Assembly (NCBI GenBank): GCA_003255065.1
Contig: QAOA01002596.1
Span: forward strand, 208,280-272,279
Length of the DNA stretch: 64,000 nt
DNA from: Cercis canadensis
Taxonomy: Eukaryota > Streptophyta > Magnoliopsida > Fabales > Fabaceae
Reading direction: 5' to 3'
Positions 37,015-48,989 of this stretch are shown piece by piece (the stretch's first letter is position 1; every line of letters starts with the position of its first letter). The notes beneath the pieces were generated by a model, which was given only the letters and a program-made list of their open reading frames with translations, did no database searches and was not told the origin of the DNA. Position numbers and translations under genes: made by a program.

Positions 37015-38201
37015 TTTGTTTGTTCATTTTTATTTCATTTAATGCATGGGTAATACTCAAGATAAGAAGTCTTCATGCATTGAATGAAAGATAGTGGTAA
37101 ATGGGTTTTGTTCCTTTCCCAAATAGTAATTTCACCTTTCCCTTTATCAAGTGGAAATGGATATAGATAGATTTCTTTGATTGGTGGTTCAGATTCCTTG
37201 GATTAATTCTCAGTGTAGTGAATCCAAAACCAACCATTTGGAGAGACAAATTTTGGGGTCACAAGCAGGTAAAGTACAACCTAAAGAGACAACCTCAAAC
37301 TTCTTTGCTTGAGTTGGAACTCCAAGTCCAAGTACAAAAGAATCAAATTTTACATTGATATTACAGCCATAAATCAAAGAACAATCAAGTGCTTTCTAAT
37401 CCTCTACTTCATTCTCAAAGAACCAGGTTTGAAACTTGTTTTAGTTGACACTTTCATAGATTTTACTTCAAATCACAACTAAGATTTCTAGAAATTTTAC
37501 CCTAGTTGGCCCATATTCCTTGTGGGGGGTGTCACAATGTAGCCTAATTGCCTCTGTAAGTGTAAGTGGAGAGTAATCCTCTCTTGGAAGAAAATTAAGG
37601 AACTTTAAAAAGTTTAACCTTTCTTGCCTTTGTCAAGGTAGCTAAGAGATTTTTACCACTTCAATCACAGTGGCAATTTGGTAATTATGAGTTTCATCAA
37701 TTTCAAACCTAAACCTGTTATGGCAGGACAACTGTCTTTCATTCTTTCTCGTCATCAGATCAGAGGAATGTTTTTGGGATTGTAACAAATTTGAAAAAAA
37801 GAAATTGAGCTGAAAAGGAAAAGACATACATCATACACAGTTAGACATGGGAAGAACTGAAACTGGCCCTGTTATGTCTTTACACATAGAGAGAGTATCT
37901 GAAATCCAAAGCTGGAAGAGAAAGAGAAACAGAAATCCCAAATGATTGATAATCCTCTAAGTGTGCCCATTACTTCACAGCCTGTAAGTGAGAACCTTGT
38001 AAATTTCTTAAGAAGCCGACAATTTTTGAGATAATTCCAACCATCCCATGTGGGTTCTTCCTCCTTTTCATTCTATCAACTCTGTTTCTCTCCTCATTCT
38101 TCTCTGTTTTCCCTCTTCATTTTCTCTGCTCTGACTCTGACTGAGTCCCAGCTTTCCTGAGAAAATCTAGCTCAGCGCATTCTCTGAATCTGGTTTCCAT
38201 C

Positions 38202-40961
38202 ATGTGGGAATCTGAGAGTGAGTCAGCAGCAGCGAGGGAATATGGAAGTGGACTTCTCACTTCAAGCAAGCATGGCGTCAAAACAGATGGGTTTGAGCAA
38301 AGAGGCCAATCTTGGTATGTTCAATGCATTTTGAAAATCCACTGAGCTAATGCTAGTGAATTGAAATTTTTAGAAACTAAAGCTTGAAACTTTTGATAAT
38401 ATTGCTCTTTATAATTCAAATATGCTTGTAAAAAACTAGGTTCAGGTAACAGAACTTGATGAGCATGCTATCTACTTGAAAAAAACTTAGACCCTTTATC
38501 TTGTTTTGCAGGTATGTTGCAACTGACATTCCAAGTGACTTGCTTGTCCAAACAGGGCAAACAATTTTCCACTTACATAAGGTATCTAGTTTATTTTTCT
38601 TTCCTAAAGTTTGAATTTTTTTTTTCTCCATGGTTTTAGAGATTGAAATACCACTGAAATTTTTATGGGTTTTTTCTGTACTCTTTTGTAAGTATCCTCT
38701 GCTTTCTAGAAGTGGAAAGATGAACAGAATCATATACGAATCACGCGAGCCAGAGTTGAATAAGATAGTTATGGATGAGTTGCCTGGTGGAGCTGAGGCT
38801 TTTGAGCTTGCAGCCAAGTTCTGCTATGGAATTGGTGTTGATTTAACTGCAGGCAATATCTCTGGGCTAAGGTGTGCTGCAGAATACCTTGAAATGACAG
38901 AGGATTTAGAAGAAGGGAATCTTATATTCAAAACTGAAGCTTTTCTGAGCTATGTGGTATTATCCTCATGGAGGGACTCCATAGTGGTGTTGAAGAGCTG
39001 TGAGAAGCTGTCACCATGGGCAGAGAACCTTCAAATTGTGAGGAGATGCAGTGAATCCATTGCATGGAAAGCTTGCGCGAACCCGAAAGGAATAAGATGG
39101 TCATACACTGGAAGACCCCCAAAGGTTTCTAGCCCAAAATGGAATGACATGAAAGATTCAAGTCCCAGTAAGAATCAGCAGGTTCCTCCTGATTGGTGGT
39201 TTGAAGATGTTTCAATTCTTAGGATTGATCACTTTGTTAGAGTCATCACTGCAATTAAGGTAAAAGGTATGAGGTTTGAATTGATTGGAGCTGCAATAAT
39301 GCATTATGCCACTAAATGGCTTCCTGGGTTAATCAATGACACAGCAATCCCAGGAGATGAAGCAAGCCATTACAGTAACAGTGTAAGTAATAGTAGTAGT
39401 GCTAGTGGTGGTAGCTGGAAAGGTGGACTTCATATGATTGTGGCTGCTACTAGAGATGATAATACTTCAACTCTTCAGGCTAAAGATCAAAGAATGATCA
39501 TTGAGAGCCTCATTAGCATTATTCCCCCACAGAAGGATAGTGTCTCATGCAGCTTCCTTCTCCGGCTTCTGCGAATGGCGAACATGTTGAAGGTTGCACC
39601 AGCTCTAGTTAATGAATTGGAGAAAAGGGTGGGAATGCAATTTGAACAAGCTACACTCACTGATCTTCTAATCCCTTCTTATAGTAAAAGTGAGACTATG
39701 TATGATGTTGATCTAGTTCAGAGGCTATTAGAGCATTTTCTTGTTCAAGAGCAGACAGAAAGTTCAAGTCCAAGTAGACAAAGCTATTCTGAGAAGCATA
39801 GTTGTGGTAACCTCAATGCCAAGACCAGAGTGGCAAGACTTGTTGATAGTTATCTCACAGAGGTATCTAGAGATAGAAACCTTTCCTTGACAAAGTTTCA
39901 GGTACTTGCAGAAGCCTTGCCTGAATCAGCTAGGACCTGTGATGATGGACTTTACAGAGCTATTGATTCCTATCTTAAGGTAATGCCTTTATCTGGGGAC
40001 ATTGGAAAAGAAAATCCTTTGCTTTATTTATGATCTAGAATTACTTGGAGTTACATCTTCTACATGAAATTTATGTTTAAGTGCATTGCAAAATTTGAAA
40101 TAGGAACTTGGATTTCATGCCACCTGTGCTTGCTTCTTGTTTTAACCAAAACAAACAAGTTAATTATTTATAGCAGCTTTATCTCAACATATGCATGTCC
40201 TAAACAAATGCATTTTGGTCACAGTTAAGCATATGCCATCATTCAAGTTTATTAATCAACTGACAAAAACGAGTTTGCTCACAGATAAGGACCAAAATGT
40301 GATTATTTAGTCCTTTCTGAATATAAAAATTATTCATGTGTGCTTCACTCATGGTAGAGGTTTATTTTTCTGTTTCTATTTCTGGACTGCTTATCTGTGA
40401 AGAAATAAACAGGCACATCCTACACTTTCTGAGCATGAAAGAAAGCGACTTTGCCGCGTAATGGATTGTCAGAAACTCTCCATTGATGCCTGCATGCATG
40501 CTGCACAGAATGAAAGGCTTCCATTAAGAGTTGTGGTGCAAGTTCTATTCTCTGAACAGGTCAAGATAAGCAATTCAATAGCCAACAATTCTCTGAAAGA
40601 AGGTGCTGAATCTCAGTACCAGCCAATGATTACAAACCGGAAAACACTACTAGAAGGGACACCACAATCCTTCCAAGAAGGATGGGCAGCAGCCAAAAAA
40701 GACATTAACACACTCAAGTTTGAGCTGGAGACTGTGAAAACCAAGTACTTGGAGCTTCAAAATGATATGGAAAGTTTGCAGAAGCAGTTTGATAAGATGT
40801 TAAAGCAGAAGCAAACCTCAACATGGAGCAGTGGGTGGAAGAAATTGAGCAAACTCACAAAAATGACGAATATAGAAAACCATGATATTGGACCCCAGAT
40901 TCCAACTACAGCAGAACACAACAGAAAGACCACTAGAAGGTGGAGAAATTCAATATCCTAA
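38202..40961 (+). CDS. NPH3: NPH3, phototropin-signalling BTB/NPH3 protein
   Basis: Exons 38202-38314, 38512-38581, 38693-39979 and 40413-40961 join to 672 residues. The N-terminus MWESESES and [20 protein letters not shown] match Arabidopsis NPH3 as I know it. A BTB fold follows ([20 protein letters not shown]), then the NPH3 domain ([20 protein letters not shown] through [20 protein letters not shown]). A coiled coil lies at about residues 590-640 ([20 protein letters not shown]). The tail is [11 protein letters not shown]3 sits at the plasma membrane with phototropins, acts as a CUL3 substrate adaptor and controls phototropism. The serine third from the end (S670) corresponds to the phot1-phosphorylated 14-3-3 site. 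It is shorter than the 746 residues of Arabidopsis because low-complexity linkers are reduced. The ATG at 38202 was chosen by match and position. Confidence 0.93.
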
Positions 40962-43900
40962 AAGATGAGAAACTATCAAATTCCTAGGAACTGATGATTC
41001 TGTTCTGCATATTGAAATCTGTGTTTCAAAACTTTTCTTTCCTTTTTGTTATATTTCATTTTTCTTTTGGAGAGTAAATGGGGGCTTCTCTTGTTTCTTT
41101 TCCTTTTCTTTTTTCTGATAGCAACTGCTCCAAAATTCTACTTACATTGTAATTTGTCACCAACGTCAATCATATTTTTCATGTGTGAGTTCCACTAACC
41201 ACTGCTAACTTGAATCATTTTTATATTTTTCTCATAGAAAAAATGAGTCTAAGTGCCTTGGACGGGTAAACTCTTGAACTCTGTTATACAATCAGCAACA
41301 CTTTGTTGGACAAGGAATATGAAGTAATACATACAGCTTCAGAAAATTTATCCCATGCCAATATTGCAAAAGTATCTTTTTATATTTTCCACTCAACTAC
41401 AGAATCTGACCAGTCATTAAAGGGAAATGCTGCTCATAAAATGCATAATATGGATGATATTAAGATACCAAGATTTTGCCCAAAGCATCTTAAATATGAC
41501 AAAATGTTCTTTTAAGAGCAGCATATTATCCCTTTATAATCCTGCATTTCTTTCAAGTTTAACAGTTGAGAGTGCAGAAAAAAATGCCTAATGGCAATAA
41601 ATACTTCAATCTGGTTTCACATTAAGGGTGTGCTTGATAGGAAATGTAAGAAAGTGAAATGAGAAAGTTTTTAAAAATTGGAATTATTCAAAATTTCTTT
41701 ATTTGGAATTTTTATATCATTTTTATCCCAATTTTAGATTAGAAAAAAAAACGTATTTTCTTATCTATTTAACCNGTATTTTCTTATCTATCTTAACCAG
41801 ATCCTAAGATATTCAACCAGTGGAGAGAGATAATGAATCTGACATAAACTATGTATGAATACAAGTAAAAAACTTGATTAGACCAAAACTAAAAAGGAAG
41901 AGACATGATTAGATATACCAATATAAATCATGCCACCCTACATGAAAACAGTGTCACTGTTGTTGAATGACAAGACTATAAGATTCAATGTATAAACTTT
42001 CAAAGGGATCTACAGAGCTTGAAATAACCACATGACAAAGGACCCATCATAATACCAATCAATGGCTTAGAACTTGTTTTTGCACAATTGAGATGTATAA
42101 AAAATTTAAGTTACAGTAACTAAATCTAAATTGTGGTGTCAGTACAAATATAAAGAAAATATAAATTTATAAACATGCTGTCACAACCATAGTTTTGATT
42201 TTGATGGTGCCAACCAAAAAGAAGAACAAAATTTATCTGTTAATCATCATCTTTCAGCGATGCTAATCTTCTATAGAGATATGATTTTAGGGAAATTTCC
42301 TTATGCATTTGCATTTGGATGCATTTATTTGACATGAGAAAGACAGTGCTACTGTTATTGATATTGTACCAACCCTATCATATAGCATCTATTTTATAGA
42401 TTAACATTGTCCTAAAACTAGCTCCTATAACAGCTTTTAGAGAGATGGTGGTTGTATATTTGATGCAGAAATGTTGAAATTTTGAACTTTATAGAAAAAA
42501 CAAAACAAAAAAGTTTCAAGCTGGTTGGACGTAAATTTTGTTAAAGTTTAAATAAAAGATGTAAAGAAAATGTAAACTTATATATATTAAAATAATATTA
42601 CTTATGATTGTAATTGATTAGATATTTATCATGCTTCCAAGAAGCTGCCATTACAGTGTGTGCATTATGGTCAATGCCTAATACTCGCTTAGACAATTTA
42701 TGTTCCATTATCAGTAGGTTAAAAGACTTGAAAGTGCATATAGATGTGTCAATCCAATTTTATCCTGAAATTCCAAAACAAGGTGAAAAATTGTTGGACC
42801 CCACAGTATAGGAGTTCTATTATGGAAACTAATATTTCAAGATTCACTCAATACTAGCCACTAATAGGATGGCAATGGGGCGGTGCAGACACTGCTCCAT
42901 TCTCAACCGGGAACTTTTTAAGAGTTTCATTTTTGTCTCATTAAATGTCCATTTGCCTTGTGCACAATGCGTACTACAAAATTTTAATTAATCTAATATC
43001 ATCACATATTTTGTTAGAATTAGATAAAAAGTTGAACTATGGATTTTTAGTCCTCTTAACATAATCATAAATTACAGATTTTTGCTAAAGAATAGCCATA
43101 GAAGAAACATAAAATATATTACACCATAAAGCAAGGAACAGTACTTTATAAATTTTAATAATGTTGACTTACCAAAATTTTAAAGCATCCTTTAAAAAGT
43201 TGTTAACCATTTCTTTCATTTACCTTTTGCCAAAAAAGATACTAGAAAATTTTACTTAGACCACCGACCCATATCAGAAAGGGTTAACAGTTTATCCTGT
43301 CTTAGCACACAACAGTGACAATACAAGCTAAGATTTGACATCAAATATTGAAATTTGAAAGCTTACCCAACTATATACTAAACTTTTAATAAAATACTTC
43401 TACAATGAAGGGAAGAAAGGAAGATAACCTTTTACTAATATAACTCATTCAGTTTTGTTCTTCCCACCTCACCCAAAGGAGAGAGATAGCGAGAGGAAAA
43501 TAACAAGCATTTTTTTTTTAAAAAAAAAAAAACATTCTAAGTTGTCTTATATTATATTTCTTCCCTCTCTACAACAGGCAAAAGAAAATTATGCTTGCCC
43601 AGAAGATAGACGAAATAGGAATCATGGTATTCATTGAATTTACACACAAATTTACAAGAAAGGCAAAAGAGAAATCATAGTAAATCATGTCAATAGGTAC
43701 AAAGATAAAATATATATAAGACGAGGAATAGAGAAGGTGAACTACGTGCCACCAGCCATCAAAGCCATAATACCCTTAAACCTGTATACACCACTACACC
43801 AACAGTGACATTCCAATTATTCATACACTCACTCAACTGACAAATACATAATAGCAATAGCAAAAGGGAACCTAGAATACTCAGTGCAACACTCAGTTAC

Positions 43901-44542
43901 AAACTAGAAACTGGAATAGCTTGTTATTTCACCCTCAACATGTAAAACAAAGTGACCTTTTACCACATATGGTATATCCATAAAAGGGGCCCAGAAACTC
44001 ATGATGAAACACCACGCTCCCCCTTTAAACACTCCCCAACATCAGAAACTTTCTTGGTACTTTAGAGAATTTATGCCAGCATGATATGCGTGCAAGCTTG
44101 AAAGAGAGGACAAAAGCATAAAATCAACAATGAAAGGAGGGTGGAAAGTGGGACCCCAGTTACCAAACGCGCATGCATTCTATCAACAAGAGAGTTCAAC
44201 AATTGAGGAAAAAGTGTCATTTACAGCACAGCCCACCACTACCATCTCCTTGTCACCTTTAATCTTTAATCCTCCAAAAGCTAAAAGACAATAATTATGG
44301 TCAACAATTTGAGCCCCTGATCCCCATTTTTCTTCAATTGCAGCTCAAAGTGCAGTATCATCTATTATAGCTTTCATTCCTTTATTTCCCAACTATATAT
44401 GCACCTCGAGAAAGAGGAGAAAGAAAAAGACAAGCATGCTGAATTCAAACTTCTCAATATAAAAGCTAAGAAATCAAGGAATGCCATCTTTTCACCATAC
44501 TTATGTCCTTCAAACCAATATACTACTAATAACAGTGAGCAC
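40962..44542. other. intergenic between NPH3 and the convergent bHLH gene
   Basis: AT-rich, no supported gene. It holds the 3' ends of two convergent genes and one assembly join (41753-41798). Confidence 0.5.
41753..41798. repeat. 22-bp direct repeat around a single N
   Basis: GTATTTTCTTATCTAT plus TTAACC occurs on both sides of N41775 (41753-41774 and 41776-41798, one base of difference in length). Same pattern as the two larger N-centred repeats. Confidence 0.7.
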
Positions 44543-45601
44543 CTAGTGATATCTCACTCCAACAGTACCAATTTGGGACATCAAAGTTTTCAAGTACTCA
44601 ATAGTTCCATCAATGACCAACAATGGCTGCTTTCCCTTTGCTCCAGGGATTATGTTCTCAAGAACTCTCAATGATTCACGGATCTTATCCTTTTTCAATT
44701 GAATATCACCCACCACTGGATTCCCTTCTTGAGTTTTTCCAGCAGAATATGTCTGGCCGCTTGAATACTTCGATTCTGCATCACTGGTACACTCGAATGT
44801 TTCAATTCGTCTGATGGAACTAGCAGTGTCCACAGACAATGCTCTTTTGTACCCACCATCAACTAACTTCTGCCTTTTGTTGGGCTGATCAGAGCTAGCA
44901 ACTTCCTCATCCATATACTCTAATCGTTCTTGCATCTCATGAGTCCTTTTAGTTGCCAATGGAGAACGAGCCGTACTTGTGACCTCATCGTCATCGATAT
45001 AGTCATCACCATCATCATCATCATCATCATCTGAGTAAAGCAAGGCATTGATTTCTTCTGTGTCTTCATGCATTTCACTTTCTTCATTACATATATGATT
45101 CTCATCAGACTCTTCTGGTAAACTGTATTTGGTTGGAACTTTTTGACCCCTATTAGTGGCCACTCTCTCCTCATTTATATCATAACCTTGAGTGAAATTT
45201 GGGGTTGCAACAAATGGACTCTGGATGAGAGGGAAGACAGGACTGTAAAACAACCTTGTCTTATTACCAGAGTGGTCAAAAATAAGAAACTTTTTCTGCA
45301 AAGATGCAGGATTTGAATTTTGCATGGCCCTTCCCGCATGTATTTCTTTCACACGTAGTTCTGAATTGGGATACTGAAGAAATCCTAAAGCTTCATCAGT
45401 TTGCTCAGTCTTCAGACTCGGGAAAGCAGGAACTGTGAATCCTGGTGATGCATTGTTTGCAGGAAAGTTGCAGGTGCTAGAATTTAGATATGCTGGAAGA
45501 CCCTGCGGCCTGGGCTCCAGCAATGTGCTGGTGCAATTCAAATTTGGCAATTGCCAAGCCACATGCTGTGGACGAGGCCAAAATGTGTCCTCCTTAACCA
45601 T
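44543..45601 (-). CDS. SAC51: SAC51-like bHLH transcription factor, main ORF
   Basis: A 352-residue uninterrupted frame starting MVKEDTFWPRPQHVAWQ. The middle is acidic (a DDDDDDDGDD run around residue 195), and an HLH lies at the very C-terminus (residues 302-352, LKKDKIRESLRVLENIIPGA). The basic half lacks the usual E-box-reading residues, as in the SAC51/SACL subgroup (bHLH142-145), so direct DNA contact is doubtful. In Arabidopsis, SAC51 acts downstream of thermospermine to limit xylem differentiation, and its translation is controlled by an upstream ORF; that ORF is present here (45825-46202). A leader intron (about 45617-45702) ends just before this ATG. Neighbours NPH3 and FKBP12 favour SAC51 itself over a SACL paralogue. 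Confidence 0.88.
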   Translation of the reverse strand: MVKEDTFWPRPQHVAWQLPNLNCTSTLLEPRPQGLPAYLNSSTCNFPANNASPGFTVPAFPSLKTEQTDEALGFLQYPNSELRVKEIHAGRAMQNSNPASLQKKFLIFDHSGNKTRLFYSPVFPLIQSPFVATPNFTQGYDINEERVATNRGQKVPTKYSLPEESDENHICNEESEMHEDTEEINALLYSDDDDDDDGDDYIDDDEVTSTARSPLATKRTHEMQERLEYMDEEVASSDQPNKRQKLVDGGYKRALSVDTASSIRRIETFECTSDAESKYSSGQTYSAGKTQEGNPVVGDIQLKKDKIRESLRVLENIIPGAKGKQPLLVIDGTIEYLKTLMSQIGTVGVRYH

Positions 45602-45824
45602 CCAATTGAAGAAATGACCTAAAGAACAAAAGAACTATCACTCAATACTATAATGAGACCCTGTCAGCTGTAAAGATCAAAAAGATCATTTGAAAATATG
45701 TACCAGGAGATGTTATGGTGCTCTGATATGGGATCTTCAGTAATTTGCTACTTCTCTCAGGAAAAAGGGATAGAAAAGGAAAAGAATAAACTCCAGATCA
45801 ATGAGAACAAAATGTGGAATCAAT

Positions 45825-46202
45825 TTACGTGACAGGCTTAAGCAAATGTCGGAAGTACTCAGGCTGCAAACAATCAGAAGATAACATTCATGAGCTCAAA
45901 TTTACCTGATAACTGATAACAGAAACTTAAGTGTTAAATGGCCATGATGTGTATGTTTTATGCACATATAACAGGGATGCGAGAAAATTTTCATCAAACA
46001 GCTATCTTCTTAAGTTCAAATATAGTTCAGAAAATAACTGCAATTGGAAAACACTAGCAACCAAATAAATATTACTAACCTGACAGTCGTGCAAGGGTTG
46101 AAAGCATGCTATCACTCTAACAATAATTGTTGGTTCACCTTGAATGCCATTTTCATGTTTTAATGCCCGAAATCTTGTTTGGCTTGCTGCTTGGCACACC
46201 AT
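45825..46202 (-). CDS. conserved SAC51-type upstream ORF, 53 residues, two exons
   Basis: In the leader of the bHLH gene an ATG at 46202 opens MVCQAASQTRFRALKHENGI, then EPTIIVRVIACFQPLHDCQ, to a GTTAGT donor after 46080. After the 216-base intron (46079-45864, acceptor TTGCAG) the frame continues PEYFRHLLKPVT and stops at 45825. Spliced length is 53 residues, equal to the thermospermine-responsive uORF of Arabidopsis SAC51, whose C-terminal region is the conserved part. The peptide represses main-ORF translation and thermospermine relieves it (established for the family). The single-exon reading continues in intron and gives a false tail. Confidence 0.92.
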
Positions 46203-47530
46203 AACGTCTTTTGATCCTCACTAAACTACTCAGTCAATCTGAATGTAATGTATGCACCCAAAGGATACCCAGTAGAATAGGACAAAGGAGGTACAAAGCT
46301 AAATATAAACCCAAAATCAGCTCACAACTAGAGAACAATATGAGACAAGGAAACTCTGAAGACTCACAATACCAGACTCTGTGTTCACTCCCTATCTTTC
46401 ATCCAATTCTATCCTTATCAGAAGAAAAGACCAAACAATGGTTGGCTTCCATGAGAAGTGGTTTAGAACAAGGGATTAAATGTCACAAAATAGCAAATTA
46501 AGGGGAATGGTGATCTACAGAATGACTTTACAATACAAGTTCAAGTGTACAACTTTGCGGAACACATCAACAGAAAGACCCAACCACCGCATGCTGATTT
46601 CTTCCTTCACACCTTAAGATATCCAGAACTGCTTAGAGCCTCACACAGATGTTATGCCCATATAACAAATATCCCTGAAACAAGATATCATAGAATAAAC
46701 AGCATGAATATTTTTTTTTGGCCCAGAAATCATAAATTAAGGTTCTGATAAACTCTAAAATCATCTAAAATTTAAAGAAAGGACCTTTAAAAAAGTATAA
46801 GATCAGTTACTACCATGAATCAACCACAGATTACTGACTGGAATAAGGATAAACTCATTGTAACATAAGTTCAGCTGTTCATTTCTTTGCAACAAAAACA
46901 ATCAACTAATTTCTTTCTCTTAAATTCACGGCTCCTTTTGGCTTCACAACAGCCACAGTAAGAGAACAGAGAAAGAAAATGAATATAATTATAACACTCC
47001 TCACTTTTTAGCAACAGGAGACGGAGTACACTTAATCTAGTAGGATTATTGTCAGTCAAATTGATTTCCTTCCAATTTATATTCAATCACATAAAGAAGA
47101 TCCAAAAATTGAATTCCTCTACTATCATCAAATTTCTCAGCAACCAACAGTACAAAAATAACAGCAGGATGACCAAAAACAGAAAGGAATTCTACCACCC
47201 ATCACTGGGTTCCAAACCCAAGTTCTAGAATGGAGATCCTAGTCCCAATTCACATCCTTTTTAGCATATTTTCTCACCCATTAGAAAGAGAATACAGAAA
47301 ACTCAACCAGGAAAGACAAATTGGGATCAAATAAATTAGTTTCTTAAAACTTACAAATAGATTAGAGGAGATATCGATTTCTTCTTGCTCAGACGCAGTT
47401 CTGAATTTTCAGTGGAGTCAAAGAGGCAAGAGAGAAGGAAAGGGAAGACAGTGAACAGTGAAGACTGGTGGAGCTAGAGAAATATGTCCAAAGAGGCACT
47501 TCTAATGGTGGATGCCAAGACTATATAGAC
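46203..47530 (-). other. first leader intron, untranslated exon and promoter of the SAC51-like gene
   Basis: An untranslated exon ends at a GTAAGT-type donor near 47360, and the acceptor GTTTAG lies about 18 bases before the uORF start (near 46220). The intron is about 1.1 kb and has no supported coding content. Confidence 0.55.
47521..47527 (-). promoter_or_regulatory. TATA box of the SAC51-like gene
   Basis: TATATAG on the minus strand, with the untranslated first exon beginning about 30 bases downstream (near 47495). Confidence 0.5.
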
Positions 47531-48953
47531 AACTAAATGTCACTTCCGCCCTTGTTTGGAGACTTTTAACAAGTTTCGAGTAATGGCTTTCTCGGTTTTT
47601 TACTATTTGCCGTTATTGTCTTTCTTCTGCCTTTCTTTTCTTTATTTCTCTTTTAGTTTTCTAGAGTCAAGAAATCATGAAAGCAAGGTTAGTGATGAAA
47701 ATTCAGGTAATTTGTAAAAAATCTTGAATTCAAACTTATTTATCGTTGTACATCGAAGAAAGAAATCATGAAAGCATGCAACCTCCAAGTTAAATCTCTT
47801 CATAGTTACCTGATATTAAGTTAAAGTAAATTATTTTTTCTAATAATTTTTTGATAATTTTTTAATCCAAAAAATCTGTTCTTACCTAGACTATAAGTTC
47901 ATGTAATATATGCTCAATAATATTTTCACTATTCTATTTCAAATAAAAAAAATTAAGAGAAAAAGTTTTAACTCATTAGAGTGTACTTTTAGTCATAACT
48001 CATAACATTAGTCTTTTCATTTCTTTTTCCAGTTCAAATTCGTTCAATTATAAATACAATTATTATTTACGTATAAATAAAAAAAATTCAAAATAAAGGT
48101 ATCTCCTAAAAAGGTTGAGTTCCATAAAATAAAATAAAAAAAATACATAATTTTATCCACCATTTGGCTAAAGATTTTCTCAAATATTACTTTTCTTTTT
48201 CTTTATGTAGTTATTTTTCTCATTTTAGATCAAATAAAATTAATCAAAATTAGGAGGATATTAATATACACTAGTGCAATGTAAAAATTAACTTAAGAAT
48301 AAAATTGTATCTTAAAAATAATCATCTGTGTTTTTTCCCCCCTTATCATCTTTACTTTTATTGCTCTTTCTACAATTTCTTTTTTAAAATTTGTTACGTA
48401 CATAAGTTAGTATTCATTTATGAATAATGAAGTAGATACCCAAAGATCTTTTTCAGTTGTCCTATATGCTGTACAAGGAGATACTCTTGCCCCAAAAACA
48501 AAGGTACAAAACTATTTAATAAAAAGAAAGACAATATAGCAACTAAAATATTCTCTTTGAAGAATACATTTCTCTTCTTTATTTTTGCTAATGCAGTATA
48601 TTATTATATCAAACTAATAGAAATTTTTTCTCTATGAATAAAGCATATATACTTATTTTATTCGTTATCTCTATTTTGTTATTTTTTATTTTTTTTTTCT
48701 CTCTTTACAAGTACGTTTTCTCTATTTTATTACTTGTTCATACATTTTATGAGATTGCAGCTAATTTCTTGTAAATTGTACTTATTCTATTCGTTATCTC
48801 TATTTTGTTATTTTTTGTTTTTCTTCTCTCTCTTTACGAGTACGTTTTCTCTATTTTATTACTTGCTCATACATTTTATGAGATTGCGGTTAATTTCTTG
48901 TAAATTGTAACCTAAACTTAACCTTTGTAATATTTGATATAAGAATTAATTAA

Positions 48954-48989
<36 letters not shown>

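Larger units (their letters stand above)
32779..38201. other. 5.4 kb intergenic, AT-rich, two assembly joins
   Basis: No gene is supported; short open frames here have no family resemblance. Contents: two N-centred direct repeats (34539-34853 and 36810-37014), a diverged dispersed repeat (35830-35941), and, close to 38201, the pyrimidine-rich leader of NPH3. Confidence 0.5.

Noticed and set aside
42614-42811. 65-residue frame in the NPH3-bHLH intergenic region
   Set aside because: No resemblance to any family, no splice or promoter context.
46002-46202. 66-residue single-exon peptide upstream of the bHLH gene
   Set aside because: Only the first 41 residues are real; the tail is intron. The spliced 53-residue version fits the known family.
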